This document shows, in pieces, positions 9,293 to 18,912 of a stretch of 32,701 nucleotides of DNA; position 1 is the first letter of the stretch; each line of letters begins with the position of its first letter. A program made the translations under genes and the position numbers. The stretch lies in contig NZ_QVMQ01000022.1 of NCBI RefSeq assembly GCF_010501105.1, positions 1-32,701 of the forward strand. The letters are read 5' to 3'. This stretch comes from Dysgonomonas sp. 511 (lineage in GTDB: Bacteria; Bacteroidota; Bacteroidia; Bacteroidales; Dysgonomonadaceae). A model generated the notes under the pieces. The model saw only the letters and a list, made by a program, of their open reading frames with translations, did no database searches and was not told the DNA's origin.

Positions 9293-10135
9293 ATGAATAT
9301 TCTGAAAAATATAGTTTCAATTTTTGTTACTTGTGGCTTGACATTAATGGTGATGGCCTGTAATGAGCTTGATGGAGATAATGCCGATTTTAATTTTGAA
9401 GATAAAGTAGCAAAGGAAGATCCGGCTCGTTTGCCTAATTCAATACGATTAGCTACGTACAATACACATCGTTGTGCGGGCACGGGGACAACTGTAGCGA
9501 CCTACGATCAAACCGCTAAAGTGATTTCATTGTTGGATGCAGATGTTGTGGCGTTGCAGGAGCTAGATAAGAATACATCTTTAAACCCAACTGATCAATT
9601 GCAGGAACTGGCTAATCGTACAGGATTAATCCCGTTTTTTTGCAAAACGGTTAATAGTGGTAGTGGAGAGTATGGAATTGGTATTTTATCTAAAACAACT
9701 CCTAAAATTACGGCAAACAAAGAATTGCCAGGGGTAGAGAAGAGACAATTCCTATTGGCGGAATTTGAGAACTACATTTTTATTGCAACTCATTTTTGTC
9801 ATTTAAATGATGTTAATCGTCAATTGTCATTTAAAATTATCACGGAATATATCTTGGCAAATTATGCCGATTATTCGAAACCCATATACTTGGCTGGTGA
9901 TTTGAACACAACTTCGTTGCCTGCTAACGCATTAGAATCGTGGGAAGTGATAAGTTCTTCTGCCAATACGTTCCCAGGTAAAAGCATCCGCATTGATTAC
10001 ATACTAGTATATAAAGGAAATTCGCCTAAGTATGAACGCTTACGTACATTAGTGCCAACGTATGAAGGGATAGATTTACAAAGAGTCTCTGATCATCTTC
10101 CCATATTAGTAGATCTTAAAAAAGAAACGTTATGA
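9293..10135 (+). CDS. Endonuclease/exonuclease/phosphatase (EEP) family lipoprotein
   Basis: A 280-residue metal-dependent phosphohydrolase of the EEP fold (DNase I, inositol-phosphatase and sphingomyelinase superfamily), probably at the cell surface. The chosen ATG gives a lipoprotein signal peptide with Cys23 (LMVMAC); the frame is open to 9248, but that would put 15 charged residues in front of the signal. Catalytic motifs: ATYNTH, metal-binding Glu90 (ALQE), ATHF, GDLN with Asp203 and Asn205, IDYILV, and SDHLP with Asp267 and His268. Substrate is not readable from sequence; nucleic acid, sphingolipid, inositol phosphate or another phosphodiester are possible. It starts 20 bases after susD, and its stop overlaps the next start (ATGA), so it belongs to the operon. 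Confidence 0.88.
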   Translation: MNILKNIVSIFVTCGLTLMVMACNELDGDNADFNFEDKVAKEDPARLPNSIRLATYNTHRCAGTGTTVATYDQTAKVISLLDADVVALQELDKNTSLNPTDQLQELANRTGLIPFFCKTVNSGSGEYGIGILSKTTPKITANKELPGVEKRQFLLAEFENYIFIATHFCHLNDVNRQLSFKIITEYILANYADYSKPIYLAGDLNTTSLPANALESWEVISSSANTFPGKSIRIDYILVYKGNSPKYERLRTLVPTYEGIDLQRVSDHLPILVDLKKETL

Positions 10136-12345
10136 AATATAATTTAACAAAATATATATGGCTCATTACATGCCTTGCGTGTGTACTATTGAGCGAAAGT
10201 TCTTGCAAGGATGATGTAGAACTTCCTGTGCAAAAAATTGAATTGAGTAGTGAAGCTATCATGGCTCCTGCTTTTGCTGCAACTTTCACAATTGACATAC
10301 AGGCCAATTGTGATTGGACAATTGAAGTGGAGGGCAATGATCGTAAATGGGCTAGAATATCACAGACGAAAGCCGTGGGGATGGCTACAGTAGATATCGC
10401 TCTCGAAAGTAACGATGCGGAGGAAAGTCGCACACTGACACTTTCTGTTATTGCGAACCGCAATAGAAGTGTAGTAAAACAATTGAAACTTGTTCAGAAT
10501 GCCGCAGTTATGGAGGGATATGTAAGTGTTCCAGATATTAGAGCTTTGGTTGAATCGAATGAGACATACACTTTTTACGAAAACAAGAAAGTAAGGGCGA
10601 TAGTGATGTCGAGTGTTTTAGAAGAAAACTATTACAAGCACTGTGTAGCTTTGCAAAGTTCGAACAAGCCCAATAGCGGTATAACCTTACGCATGGATGA
10701 ACCGCTTTACATCGCTACAGGTACTGAAATCGAGATTGATCTGAAAGGAGCGGAAGTCTTTAAAAATACAGAAACGCATTTATTGGAGTTGAAACCAGTA
10801 TCGCCCAACAGTATAATTCAGACGGAAACAAGTCTTATTACTCCGCAACCAGTTCCCATTTCGATAGAGGAATTGAATACGGGGAAATATGAGTCTATGT
10901 ATATTTCGATAGCAAGTCAAGTAGTGATTACAGATCTGAAAAAAGAAAGGTTGAGTGAGAATGTAACCATGCAGACTGATAATAATGGACGTTTTGTAAT
11001 GTATGTACTGAAGAGTAGTAGTTTTGCGAACGAGATGGTTCCGACAGGGGGAGGCGTTTTATCCGGTATAGCATCGGCTTATCAAGAAGGGTTTGCTGTA
11101 ATGCCTTGTACTAAAGAGGATATCAACCTTTCTATGTCGCGATTTGATGGCGGAATTGTATTACCTTATGTTTTCTCGCTGATGACGACAGGAGCGAACG
11201 ATAACGGGAAGTATGTCTTGTTCACAAAAGAAAGTGATGTTCGCAATAATAGCTTAACAGCGACAGACGGAACGGGTACAACACTGACAGCCAATCTGAA
11301 TGCCTCATCAAAAGCTTTTAATTACTGGAACGACAATAGTGGTCACCACAATTTACCAATGGGAACCTGGCTGGATGGAGATGCTAATCACCTACTTTTT
11401 TCATTTCCATTAGGACAGGATATTATCGATGGATTCCAATTTTCAATCGGTATGGGCGCGCAAGCAAATGCACCAGCCAATTGGCAGTTGAAATATTCAG
11501 TAGATAAGAAGAACTGGTATACAGCTCCATATGCTCCACACATTACTATACCTCAAGGTAAAAACTCAGGGGGAGGTAAGCATTTTTTCTATTATTCAAT
11601 AAAGGTCGATAGAACTGAGATTCCATTGTTACATAAACAAACTCTTTATATCCGTATTTCACCTTATGATAAAAATACAGTATCGGGTAATCCGATATCC
11701 AATAACAATGGACGTATTCAGGCTCATTCTTGTGCCGTTTTAGAAGCTATTCCAACATTCTCTACCCCTCGGCCTTCAGGCAATGTTGTTTATTTTGAAC
11801 CATTCGATAAGTGTGTGGAAGGGCTTGATTATCGTTATGGAGATAAATTGGCTGCTATGTTGAATTACTGTGGAAGTGATATAACAAAGTGGGAAGAAGC
11901 GGTCAAGAATAAACTGTCTGGTACTTACGTGCGCCAACGTCCCGGATATGCTCAGATCGGATATGTAGAAACCCAACTCATAGCTCAGAATGCTTATACA
12001 AATAATGTTGGGACTTTGAGTACTCCAGTTTTGAACACTACAGGCAAGTTACAAGTGTCTTTTAAAGCGATGGCTTATAAAAATACATCTGTGTATTCTG
12101 CTGGGGCTAATACAGCAAAGGATTTTGATGGAGATGCACGAAGTATTAAGGTTGAAGTCGTTGGTGGAGGTACTATCGATGGCGTAACCAGCAAGATAAT
12201 AACTGGATTGGATTATACATCTTTCAAAACCTTTACATTTACGATAGAAAACGCTGTTCCCGAAACACTATTGCGATTCACCAGTGCTCCAGACCCGGGA
12301 ACATTTTCTCGTTGGTTCATTGACGATATTTGCGTAACGAAATAG
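10132..12345 (+). CDS. BACON and DUF5689 domain lipoprotein, putative surface glycan-binding protein
   Basis: A 737-residue lipoprotein (LLSESSC, Cys25) whose start overlaps the stop of the EEP gene. Residues about 33-125 look like a BACON domain (ATFTIDIQANCDWTIEVE, ending in KLVQNA), an Ig-like module common in Bacteroidota carbohydrate-active proteins. Residues about 130-345 resemble DUF5689 (VSVPDIRALVES, IRAIVMSS-like strand, LQSSNKPNSGITLRMDEP, AMPCTKEDI). The C-terminal 350 residues are beta-rich, include aromatic-rich stretches, and end in FSRWFIDDICVTK, as in choice-of-anchor or lectin-like modules. No catalytic motif is seen, so a binding role beside SusD is inferred from position and domains. 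Confidence 0.75.
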   Translation: MKYNLTKYIWLITCLACVLLSESSCKDDVELPVQKIELSSEAIMAPAFAATFTIDIQANCDWTIEVEGNDRKWARISQTKAVGMATVDIALESNDAEESRTLTLSVIANRNRSVVKQLKLVQNAAVMEGYVSVPDIRALVESNETYTFYENKKVRAIVMSSVLEENYYKHCVALQSSNKPNSGITLRMDEPLYIATGTEIEIDLKGAEVFKNTETHLLELKPVSPNSIIQTETSLITPQPVPISIEELNTGKYESMYISIASQVVITDLKKERLSENVTMQTDNNGRFVMYVLKSSSFANEMVPTGGGVLSGIASAYQEGFAVMPCTKEDINLSMSRFDGGIVLPYVFSLMTTGANDNGKYVLFTKESDVRNNSLTATDGTGTTLTANLNASSKAFNYWNDNSGHHNLPMGTWLDGDANHLLFSFPLGQDIIDGFQFSIGMGAQANAPANWQLKYSVDKKNWYTAPYAPHITIPQGKNSGGGKHFFYYSIKVDRTEIPLLHKQTLYIRISPYDKNTVSGNPISNNNGRIQAHSCAVLEAIPTFSTPRPSGNVVYFEPFDKCVEGLDYRYGDKLAAMLNYCGSDITKWEEAVKNKLSGTYVRQRPGYAQIGYVETQLIAQNAYTNNVGTLSTPVLNTTGKLQVSFKAMAYKNTSVYSAGANTAKDFDGDARSIKVEVVGGGTIDGVTSKIITGLDYTSFKTFTFTIENAVPETLLRFTSAPDPGTFSRWFIDDICVTK

Positions 12346-12353
12346 TATTTGAT

Positions 12354-14450
12354 ATGAAAATAAGTATAAAATATATGTTCCTATGCTTTATGCTAGGTAG
12401 CTGTGTATTGGTAAAGGGGCAACAAAAAATGGCATGGGATGAAGCTTATCGGGAAGCTGATGCTAAGATTGAACAGTTGACTCTTGATGAGAAAATCCAT
12501 TTCATGCGTGGCTATTCTTTGTTTTTCTTCTATGGTGTTCCGGAAAAAGGCATTCCTTATCTGTATCACTCGGATGCGACACAAGGAGTTAACATTAGAC
12601 GTAATTTGCCTGATACAACAATGGTGCATCAATTAGAACGTTCTACGGCGTTTCCTTGCCCCTTAATGCTTGCGGCAACGTTTAACCCGAACTTGGTTCG
12701 ACGTTATGCGATGGCTGTTGGCGAAGAGTGTCGTGCAGGAGGTATCGAAGTTTTGCTAGGTCCGGGAGTGAACATGACCCGCAATTCTCAGTGTGGACGT
12801 AATTTTGAGTATTTTGGAGAAGACCCGTATCTTTCTTCTGTGATTACAGAGGAATACGTACGGGCGATTCAATCGACCGGTACAGCTGCCTGCCTAAAGC
12901 ATTTTATCTGTAATGAAACTGAGTTTTACCGTCGTCGGTCTAACTCTGTTGTGGATGAACGTGCTTTACATGAAATCTACTTGCCACCGTTTAAAGCGGG
13001 TATTGATGCTGGGGCTGCTTATGTGATGACCTCGTACAATCAGTTGAATGGCGAATGGACAGGGCAAAATCGCTATCTACTTAAAGAGTTATTACGCGAG
13101 AAAATGGGATTCCGGGGATGTGTAATGAGTGATTGGAGTTCGGTGTATGATACCGAGAAAGTAGTGAAGAACGGAGTGAATACAGAAATGCCGGGGCGTA
13201 AAGAACTGTTTTCAGAAGTGAAATCTCTATTAGCAGAGGGACGCATTACGGAAAAGGATATTGAACAAATGATCCAGCCTGTTATTGCTACCGGCATCGC
13301 TTTCGGATTGTACAATCGGGAGAAATATATTCCCGAATGGTTGAACAAATATCCTCAACATGAGCAAACGGCATACGATGTGGCAGCAGAGGGTATTACC
13401 TTATTGAGCAACAATGGTATTCTACCTCTTCGAACTGCACGTAAGATCTTGTTAACTGGGCGTTTTCTACATGAGGTTCCCCGTACTGGAGACAACCCGG
13501 CTGCATCAGCAGCAGTGAAAGGCTATAACAATGTAACTCTGGCTAAAGCAATGTATGATACATATGGTGATGCATTAACTATAGTCGAACAGCCTACTTA
13601 TGAGCAGTTGGCGTCGGCAGATGTTGTTTTAGTATCAGCTGGAACCATTGATATGGAATCGTTTGAACGTCCATTTGCTTTACCTCGGCAGCAAGAAAAG
13701 CTGATTTGTATGGCTGTGGAAGCCAATCCCAATACTATTGTTTTAATCAATTCCGGCTCAGGTGTTCGTATGACAGGGTGGAGTGATAAGGTGGCTGCGC
13801 TGATATATGGATGGTATCCGGGCCAAAATGGAATGAAAGCAGTAACGGATGTGGTGTCTGGCAAACTGACCCCTTCGGGAAAACTTCCTATGACCATTGA
13901 AAGGGAGTTTAGTGATTCGCCTGCAAGAAATACAATGCCTGTCGGAGCAGAATTTTATCATACTGCTTATCGCGCTTATAACGAGAAATTAATTTCTGTC
14001 TATGACGTGAATTATGATGAGTCTGTTTTAGTAGGCTATCGTTGGTATGATACAAAAAAGATTCGACCATTATACCCTTTTGGCTACGGTTTATCGTATA
14101 CAACATTTTCTCTTTCTAAACCTCAGATTCAAATAGGACACGATTTTGCTAGAGTTCGTATTATTCTGGCCAATACAGGGAAACGTGAAGGAAGTGAAGT
14201 AGTACAATTGTATGTATCAGAAAAAAGTCCGACAGTGGTACGCCCTGAAAAAGAACTGAAAGCTTTTCGTAAAGTAGCATTGGAGGCGGGTAAGAAAACA
14301 CTCGTTGAATTTGAACTTGATTTGAAAGATTTGGCCTTTTGGGATACAGAATTACATGATTGGAAAGTTAATCCGGGTGAATATATTATCAAGATAGGGA
14401 CTTCTTCAGCTGATATTGCTTGTTCTTTATCCTGGATTGTTAAGGAATAG
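12354..14450 (+). CDS. Glycoside hydrolase family 3 (beta-glucosidase type)
   Basis: A 698-residue exo-acting glycosidase. The start at 12354 puts a signal peptide first (MKISIKYMFLCFMLGSCVLV); the frame is open from 12330 but that start would lie inside the previous gene. LGSC could be a lipobox, though the residues after it are hydrophobic, so signal peptidase I cleavage near residue 22 is as likely. The GH3 N-terminal barrel holds LLGPGVNMTRN, GRNFEYFGEDP, CLKHFICNE and the nucleophile Asp260 in VMSDW. The alpha/beta sandwich follows (GITLLSNNGILPL), then a fibronectin-III-like domain near the C-terminus (VVRPEKELKAFRKV). Typical products release beta-linked glucose, xylose or N-acetylglucosamine; the sugar specificity cannot be read here. 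Third-to-last gene of the operon. Confidence 0.93.
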   Translation: MKISIKYMFLCFMLGSCVLVKGQQKMAWDEAYREADAKIEQLTLDEKIHFMRGYSLFFFYGVPEKGIPYLYHSDATQGVNIRRNLPDTTMVHQLERSTAFPCPLMLAATFNPNLVRRYAMAVGEECRAGGIEVLLGPGVNMTRNSQCGRNFEYFGEDPYLSSVITEEYVRAIQSTGTAACLKHFICNETEFYRRRSNSVVDERALHEIYLPPFKAGIDAGAAYVMTSYNQLNGEWTGQNRYLLKELLREKMGFRGCVMSDWSSVYDTEKVVKNGVNTEMPGRKELFSEVKSLLAEGRITEKDIEQMIQPVIATGIAFGLYNREKYIPEWLNKYPQHEQTAYDVAAEGITLLSNNGILPLRTARKILLTGRFLHEVPRTGDNPAASAAVKGYNNVTLAKAMYDTYGDALTIVEQPTYEQLASADVVLVSAGTIDMESFERPFALPRQQEKLICMAVEANPNTIVLINSGSGVRMTGWSDKVAALIYGWYPGQNGMKAVTDVVSGKLTPSGKLPMTIEREFSDSPARNTMPVGAEFYHTAYRAYNEKLISVYDVNYDESVLVGYRWYDTKKIRPLYPFGYGLSYTTFSLSKPQIQIGHDFARVRIILANTGKREGSEVVQLYVSEKSPTVVRPEKELKAFRKVALEAGKKTLVEFELDLKDLAFWDTELHDWKVNPGEYIIKIGTSSADIACSLSWIVKE

Positions 14451-14455
14451 GAGAG

Positions 14456-15547
14456 ATGGTGAAAATTAAGTTACTATTGATGATTTTTATCTTGTCCTTG
14501 AATAATTTTTCATGGGCGATTGAAAAAGATACAGTAAAGTATGTAAATGCTTCTCTATTGACGCTGATTAACAAGGCACAACCAGATTCTTCCTTTTTTC
14601 AGCGCTTGGATGAAAGAAAGTATTCTGACCTTACGCCAATAGTCAGACGCTATTTTACATATTCAACAGGGCTCGCTATTGCTTTTCAAACAAATAGCCG
14701 AAATATTTCTGCTCGGTGGGAAACAGAGAGTAATAAGTTTGGAGTGAATACGACTCTTATTGCGCAAACAGGGTTGGATCTTTATATACGACGTAATGGG
14801 CAGTGGGTATTTGCAGGTGTGGGAACTCCCAATTATGGAGTTAACCACCAATCAAAGTTAGTGGAAAATATGAATGATTCACTAAAAGAATGCTTACTTT
14901 ATCTGCCCCTGTTTACTAAAGTAAAAAACTTGGATATAGGTGTTGATAAAGATGCTTTATTGGAAGCATTACCTGTTCCTTTTCGCCATAAAATAGTAGT
15001 TATAGGTTCGAGTATAACACATGGAGCTTCTGCTGGCCGTCCAGGCATGGCTTATCCTGCCCGGCTCAACCGTGCATTAGGATTTGAATTTCCTAATTTA
15101 GGAATAAGTGGTCAGTGCAAATTAGATGCATTCTTGGCTCATATTGCTGCCGATACAGAAGCTGATGCTTTTGTGTTGGATGTATTTTCTAATCCTTCTC
15201 CTCAACAAATTGAGGAACGGTTAGAAAGGTTTGTTGCAATTATTCGTAAGAAGCACCTTGATACACCTCTAATTTTTCTACAAACGGAAGTGCGCGATTC
15301 CGGAGTGTTCAATGAAAAGATCCGTAAATACGAATATGAGAAACGTATAGCTGCGGAACTAGGAATAAAGAAATTGGAACAGCTTGGGTATAAAAATATC
15401 TATTTTGTGAACCCTGGTATGGATTTGGGTACTGATCATCAGGCTACAGTCGATGGAGTGCATCCTTCCGATTTGGGATTCGAGCGGATATTGGACAAAC
15501 TGCAACCTGTGCTTGTTAAGATATTGCATAGACACAAAATCCGTTGA
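14456..15547 (+). CDS. SGNH/GDSL-type esterase with GxDLY N-terminal domain
   Basis: A 363-residue secreted esterase (signal peptide about 1-21, ending SWA). The N-terminal half is a jelly-roll-like domain with the GxDLY signature GLDLY at 106-110. The SGNH catalytic domain starts near residue 178: block I is GSSITHGAS, with the likely nucleophile Ser186 (the usual GDS aspartate is replaced by Ser185); block V is DGVHPSD, with Asp333 and His336. The VLDVFSNPSP segment replaces the usual GxND block, as is normal in this subfamily. These enzymes remove acyl groups, commonly acetyl, from glycans. It begins 5 bases after the GH3 gene, so the two are co-transcribed and may act on one decorated substrate. 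Confidence 0.88.
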   Translation: MVKIKLLLMIFILSLNNFSWAIEKDTVKYVNASLLTLINKAQPDSSFFQRLDERKYSDLTPIVRRYFTYSTGLAIAFQTNSRNISARWETESNKFGVNTTLIAQTGLDLYIRRNGQWVFAGVGTPNYGVNHQSKLVENMNDSLKECLLYLPLFTKVKNLDIGVDKDALLEALPVPFRHKIVVIGSSITHGASAGRPGMAYPARLNRALGFEFPNLGISGQCKLDAFLAHIAADTEADAFVLDVFSNPSPQQIEERLERFVAIIRKKHLDTPLIFLQTEVRDSGVFNEKIRKYEYEKRIAAELGIKKLEQLGYKNIYFVNPGMDLGTDHQATVDGVHPSDLGFERILDKLQPVLVKILHRHKIR

Positions 15548-15727
15548 TTCTTAAAGAGGGTATCTCATATATTCGAATTGTCCCATGCAGGAGTAGATGA
15601 GTCACGCTGGTCATTTGAGCTCGGTAAAAAAAGGCTTCAGATATAAACTGTGCTAATACAATCATTCCATTTTGGGGCGAAAAGTTAATCTGGAAAAACG
15701 GTAAGTTAAACTAAAAAAGGATCTAGA

Positions 15728-16624
15728 ATGAAAAGATTAAATATATTATTGCTATTCCTATGTGCATTGCAACTGGTTTTTGCCCAGGATCGTGCCATGG
15801 AAATCAGAAACAAATTATTGGACAGGGACCAGAGCTCTGTCATCGTTGTAGCTCACCGGGGCGACTGGCGATTTGCACCGGAGAATTCTCTGGCTGCTAT
15901 TGATAATGCCATAAAGATGGGTGTTGATATCGTGGAAATAGATGTGCAGCGAACAAAAGACGGGCATATTATTCTAATGCATGACAAAGCTTTAGATCGG
16001 ACTACAACAGGTAAAGGTCTTGTGGCGGAATGGACATTAGATTCTATTCGTACTTTAAAATTGAAGAACGGATGTGCCATTAAAACGAAAGAGATTATTC
16101 CGACATTAGAGGAGGCTTTACTTCATGCCAAAGGAAAAATTATGTTGAATCTGGATAAAGCAGACCGCTTCTTCGATGAAATCTACGAACTGATGGAAAA
16201 GACGGGAACAACCAAGCAAATCATAATGAAAGGAGGTAAAACACCACAAGAAGTCAAAGATAAGTTTGGGAAATATCTGGAAAACGTTATTTATATGCCT
16301 GTGGTGAATCTGGACAAAGAAGATGCAGGGGGACAGATCAGTATGTTTGTTGAAGACTTCAATCCGGCTGCTTTTGAACTCGTGTATGCTGACGACTCTA
16401 ACCCTCTGCCAAAAGAAATGGCGGAATACCTGAACGGGAAAGCACTTATTTGGTACAATACCTTGTGGAACACCCTTTGTGGAGGTCATGATGATGATAT
16501 GGCACTTGAAGATAGAGACAAAGCATACGGATATCTAATTGACACATTGGGGGCTCGCATTATCCAAACAGACCGCCCGGCTTACCTGATAGAATATTTA
16601 AAAGAAAAAGGGCTACGCGACTAA
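15728..16624 (+). CDS. Glycerophosphodiester phosphodiesterase
   Basis: A 298-residue secreted or periplasmic GDPD (signal peptide 1-19, LQLVFA before QDR). It cleaves glycerophosphodiesters to glycerol 3-phosphate and an alcohol. Catalytic motifs are complete: VAHRGDW with His43 and Arg44, APENS, EIDVQRTKDG with Glu70 and Asp72, and LMHD with the second catalytic His85. The rest covers the TIM-barrel (IPTLEEALLHAKGKIMLNLD; IQTDRPAYLIEYL near the end). It is 180 bases beyond the esterase gene, so it may have its own promoter, and it precedes a GlpT-like transporter that could import its product. Confidence 0.93.
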   Translation: MKRLNILLLFLCALQLVFAQDRAMEIRNKLLDRDQSSVIVVAHRGDWRFAPENSLAAIDNAIKMGVDIVEIDVQRTKDGHIILMHDKALDRTTTGKGLVAEWTLDSIRTLKLKNGCAIKTKEIIPTLEEALLHAKGKIMLNLDKADRFFDEIYELMEKTGTTKQIIMKGGKTPQEVKDKFGKYLENVIYMPVVNLDKEDAGGQISMFVEDFNPAAFELVYADDSNPLPKEMAEYLNGKALIWYNTLWNTLCGGHDDDMALEDRDKAYGYLIDTLGARIIQTDRPAYLIEYLKEKGLRD

Positions 16625-16668
16625 TCAATTGGTTATAGGCAAAGGTAAACACTAAAGTCTGGCCCAAC

Positions 16669-16729
16669 AGAGAGGAGGAGCTGTACTACTTTGACCGATA
16701 CTTTTAAAGTATCCGGTCTCCTCCTCTCT
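16669..16729 (+). terminator. Long two-part hairpin between the phosphodiesterase and transporter genes
   Basis: AGAGAGGAGGAG (16669-16680) is the exact reverse complement of CTCCTCCTCTCT (16718-16729), 12 pairs. Inside it GACCG-TACTTT pairs with AAAGTA-CGGTC around 16693-16717 with one mismatch. The structure is very stable but followed only by TATCTTAAATTTTT, a weak U-run. It could end transcription after the phosphodiesterase gene or control the transporter gene 30 bases downstream. Confidence 0.6.
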
Positions 16730-16758
16730 TATCTTAAATTTTTAAAATTAACAATTCC

Positions 16759-18078
16759 ATGATAAAGAAAATAACACGTTTCTTCTCCCCACTACCCGAT
16801 AATGAAGTGGTTGAAGAAGATAATAAGAAGCTCAAAAAGTTGCAATGGTCATTTTTTATTTCAGCAACATTAGGCTACGGACTATACTATGTATGCCGTA
16901 TGAGTTTGAATGTGGTAAAGAAGCCATTGGTTGATGATGGAATATTGACCGAACAGCAACTTGGGATTGTTGGTTCTGCTTTGTTTTTTACCTATGCAGT
17001 GGGGAAATTCGTAAATGGATTTCTTGGCGACAGAGTAAATATTACCCGCTTCATGGCAATAGGGTTGCTTATATCGTCTTTAGTAAATATCCTTCTTGGA
17101 TTAAGCCATACTTTCTGGGTATTTGTCGTCCTGTGGGGAATTAATGGTTGGGTACAGAGTATGGGCGCACCTTCTAGTGTCGTCGGATTATCCCGTTGGT
17201 TTACCGATAAAGAACGAGGTTCTTATTATGGGTTCTGGAGTGCCAGCCATAATATCGGAGAAGCCATCACATTTATAGCGACAGCATTTATTGTAAGTAT
17301 AGCAGGATGGCGGTACGGATTTGGTGCGGCAGGTATTGCCGGATTGGTCGGTGCTGCGATTATTCTTTTATTTATGAAAGATGGTCCAACCAGCCAAGGA
17401 TTACCTTCGGTGATGCCACCCAAAGAACGGGAAAAATCGGCAGGAAAAGCACAGCTTGAAGTTCTGAAAAATCCGTATATCTGGATTCTTGCCCTATCAA
17501 GTGCCTGTATGTATGTGAGCCGTTATGCTATTAACAGTTGGGGCATATTCTTTCTTGAAAATCAAAAGGCGTATAGTTCAGTAGAGGCGAGTAGTATTGT
17601 TGCTGTTTCTGCGGTTTGCGGTATTGTAGGGACTGTATTATCAGGCTTTCTGTCTGATAAATTATTCAAAAGTAATCGTGTCGTTCCAGCTATTATATTC
17701 GGGATATGTAATGCTATAGCTATTGCCCTTTTTGTCCTTGTACCCGAAGGGTACTATTATATAGATATTGTCAGTATGATCTTGTTCGGATTATCAATTG
17801 GTGTATTAATATGTTATCTGGGAGGATTGATGGCAACAGACATAGCACCCAAGAGAGCATCAGGTGCGGCTTTAGGGGTTGTTGGTATTGCCAGTTACCT
17901 AGGTGCGGGGCTTCAGGACATTATGAGTGGACAATTGATTGGCGACAGTAAAACAATAATAGATGGCATTGCCGTATATGACTTTTCTTCTATCCGATAC
18001 TTCTGGATCGGAGCGGCAGCCTTGTCGGTTCTATTCTGTGTTATGTTGTGGAGAGCGAAAAAGAAGAATTCAAAATAA
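16759..18078 (+). CDS. glpT: Organophosphate:phosphate antiporter, GlpT-like
   Basis: A 439-residue inner-membrane protein of the major facilitator superfamily with 12 predicted hydrophobic helices. The first transmembrane region carries the OPA-family signature LGYGLYYVCRMSLNVVKKPL, then FFTYAVGKFVNGFLGDR, and NGWVQSMGAPSSVVGLSRWF, all typical of glycerol 3-phosphate and hexose-phosphate transporters, which exchange the sugar or glycerol phosphate for inorganic phosphate. Being directly downstream of a secreted glycerophosphodiesterase, glycerol 3-phosphate is the most likely substrate. It is separated from the phosphodiesterase gene by a long hairpin. The family is firm; glpT rather than uhpT is inferred from the neighbour. 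Confidence 0.87.
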   Translation: MIKKITRFFSPLPDNEVVEEDNKKLKKLQWSFFISATLGYGLYYVCRMSLNVVKKPLVDDGILTEQQLGIVGSALFFTYAVGKFVNGFLGDRVNITRFMAIGLLISSLVNILLGLSHTFWVFVVLWGINGWVQSMGAPSSVVGLSRWFTDKERGSYYGFWSASHNIGEAITFIATAFIVSIAGWRYGFGAAGIAGLVGAAIILLFMKDGPTSQGLPSVMPPKEREKSAGKAQLEVLKNPYIWILALSSACMYVSRYAINSWGIFFLENQKAYSSVEASSIVAVSAVCGIVGTVLSGFLSDKLFKSNRVVPAIIFGICNAIAIALFVLVPEGYYYIDIVSMILFGLSIGVLICYLGGLMATDIAPKRASGAALGVVGIASYLGAGLQDIMSGQLIGDSKTIIDGIAVYDFSSIRYFWIGAAALSVLFCVMLWRAKKKNSK

Positions 18079-18231
18079 ATAATCTATTTATCAATACTTG
18101 ATATGTACTGATAATATTTTGTTAACAATCTGAGTAAATAAATGAATAAAAAGTATTCTTTTTAAAAAGCCAACGCTAATTATCCAAATTATATCCATAG
18201 AGGTTCAGTATTAATTTAACTGTTTGTAATT

Positions 18232-18867
18232 ATGAGAAAATTAGAACCGGCTTTATTAAAACTACTCAACAATTTAGATATAATAACTAACACTGAACTA
18301 GACAAAGCCTATGATGAATTAATAGAAGATGTAAAATATTTATTTCAATCTGAGAATGATTATATAGCTAATATTCGAGTTTTGAATTTAACTCGTATAG
18401 AATTTATGTCTTTACAGGCATTTTCTCTATACGAACAGGAAAAAAAATACCCTTAAGAATCTGTATTTGCAAAAAGCAATCTGGTATATTGACTCTGAAA
18501 TCGAATTGTATAAGCTAATCATTTTGCAGACAAAACAACTTCCGGTTACAGATTCTATACACATAAGGAATCAAAAGTATATTTTATCCCTAAGTCTGAC
18601 GGCTTGGGGATTATTGGTATGGGAGAAATTGCCACATCACTACAATTAACAGGTGAATTTTTCGACGAATATGGAAATCCTTCTGCACTAATTCACATAT
18701 CTGATGAGTTAGAACAAGCCTTCAATTATAATCAGGGTGATGTTTATAAAAGTAAATCAACCGTATTCAGACGCAAACCATTCAATCGGACTAAGGCTCT
18801 GGATTATCTGAAAAATCTTATTATTCGTGAATCTCGTAACAAGAACAGGCTAAAAGATGAAAAATAA
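18232..18867 (+). pseudogene. RteC-like regulator interrupted by two homopolymer frameshifts
   Basis: Three abutting frames (18232-18456, then to about 18525, then to 18867) make one protein if one A is removed from the A8 run at 18440-18447 and one T added to the T4 run at 18522-18525. The repaired reading passes YEQEKNTLKNLYLQKA, IWYIDSEIELYKLII and FADKTTSGYRFYTHKESK, then VYFIPKSDGLGIIGMGEIAT and the C-terminal block QAFNYNQGDVYKSKSTVF...RTKALDYLKNLIIRE. That C-terminal block matches the RteC family; RteC of CTnDOT activates excision genes. It sits 152 bases before an excisionase-type HTH gene, the arrangement RteC regulators often have. The two shifts are opposite in sign and both in homopolymers, so sequencing error is possible. 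Confidence 0.65.
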
Positions 18868-18912
18868 TAACTTTGCAAATATTTGATTATATGATTCTTA
18901 CATATTCGATTT

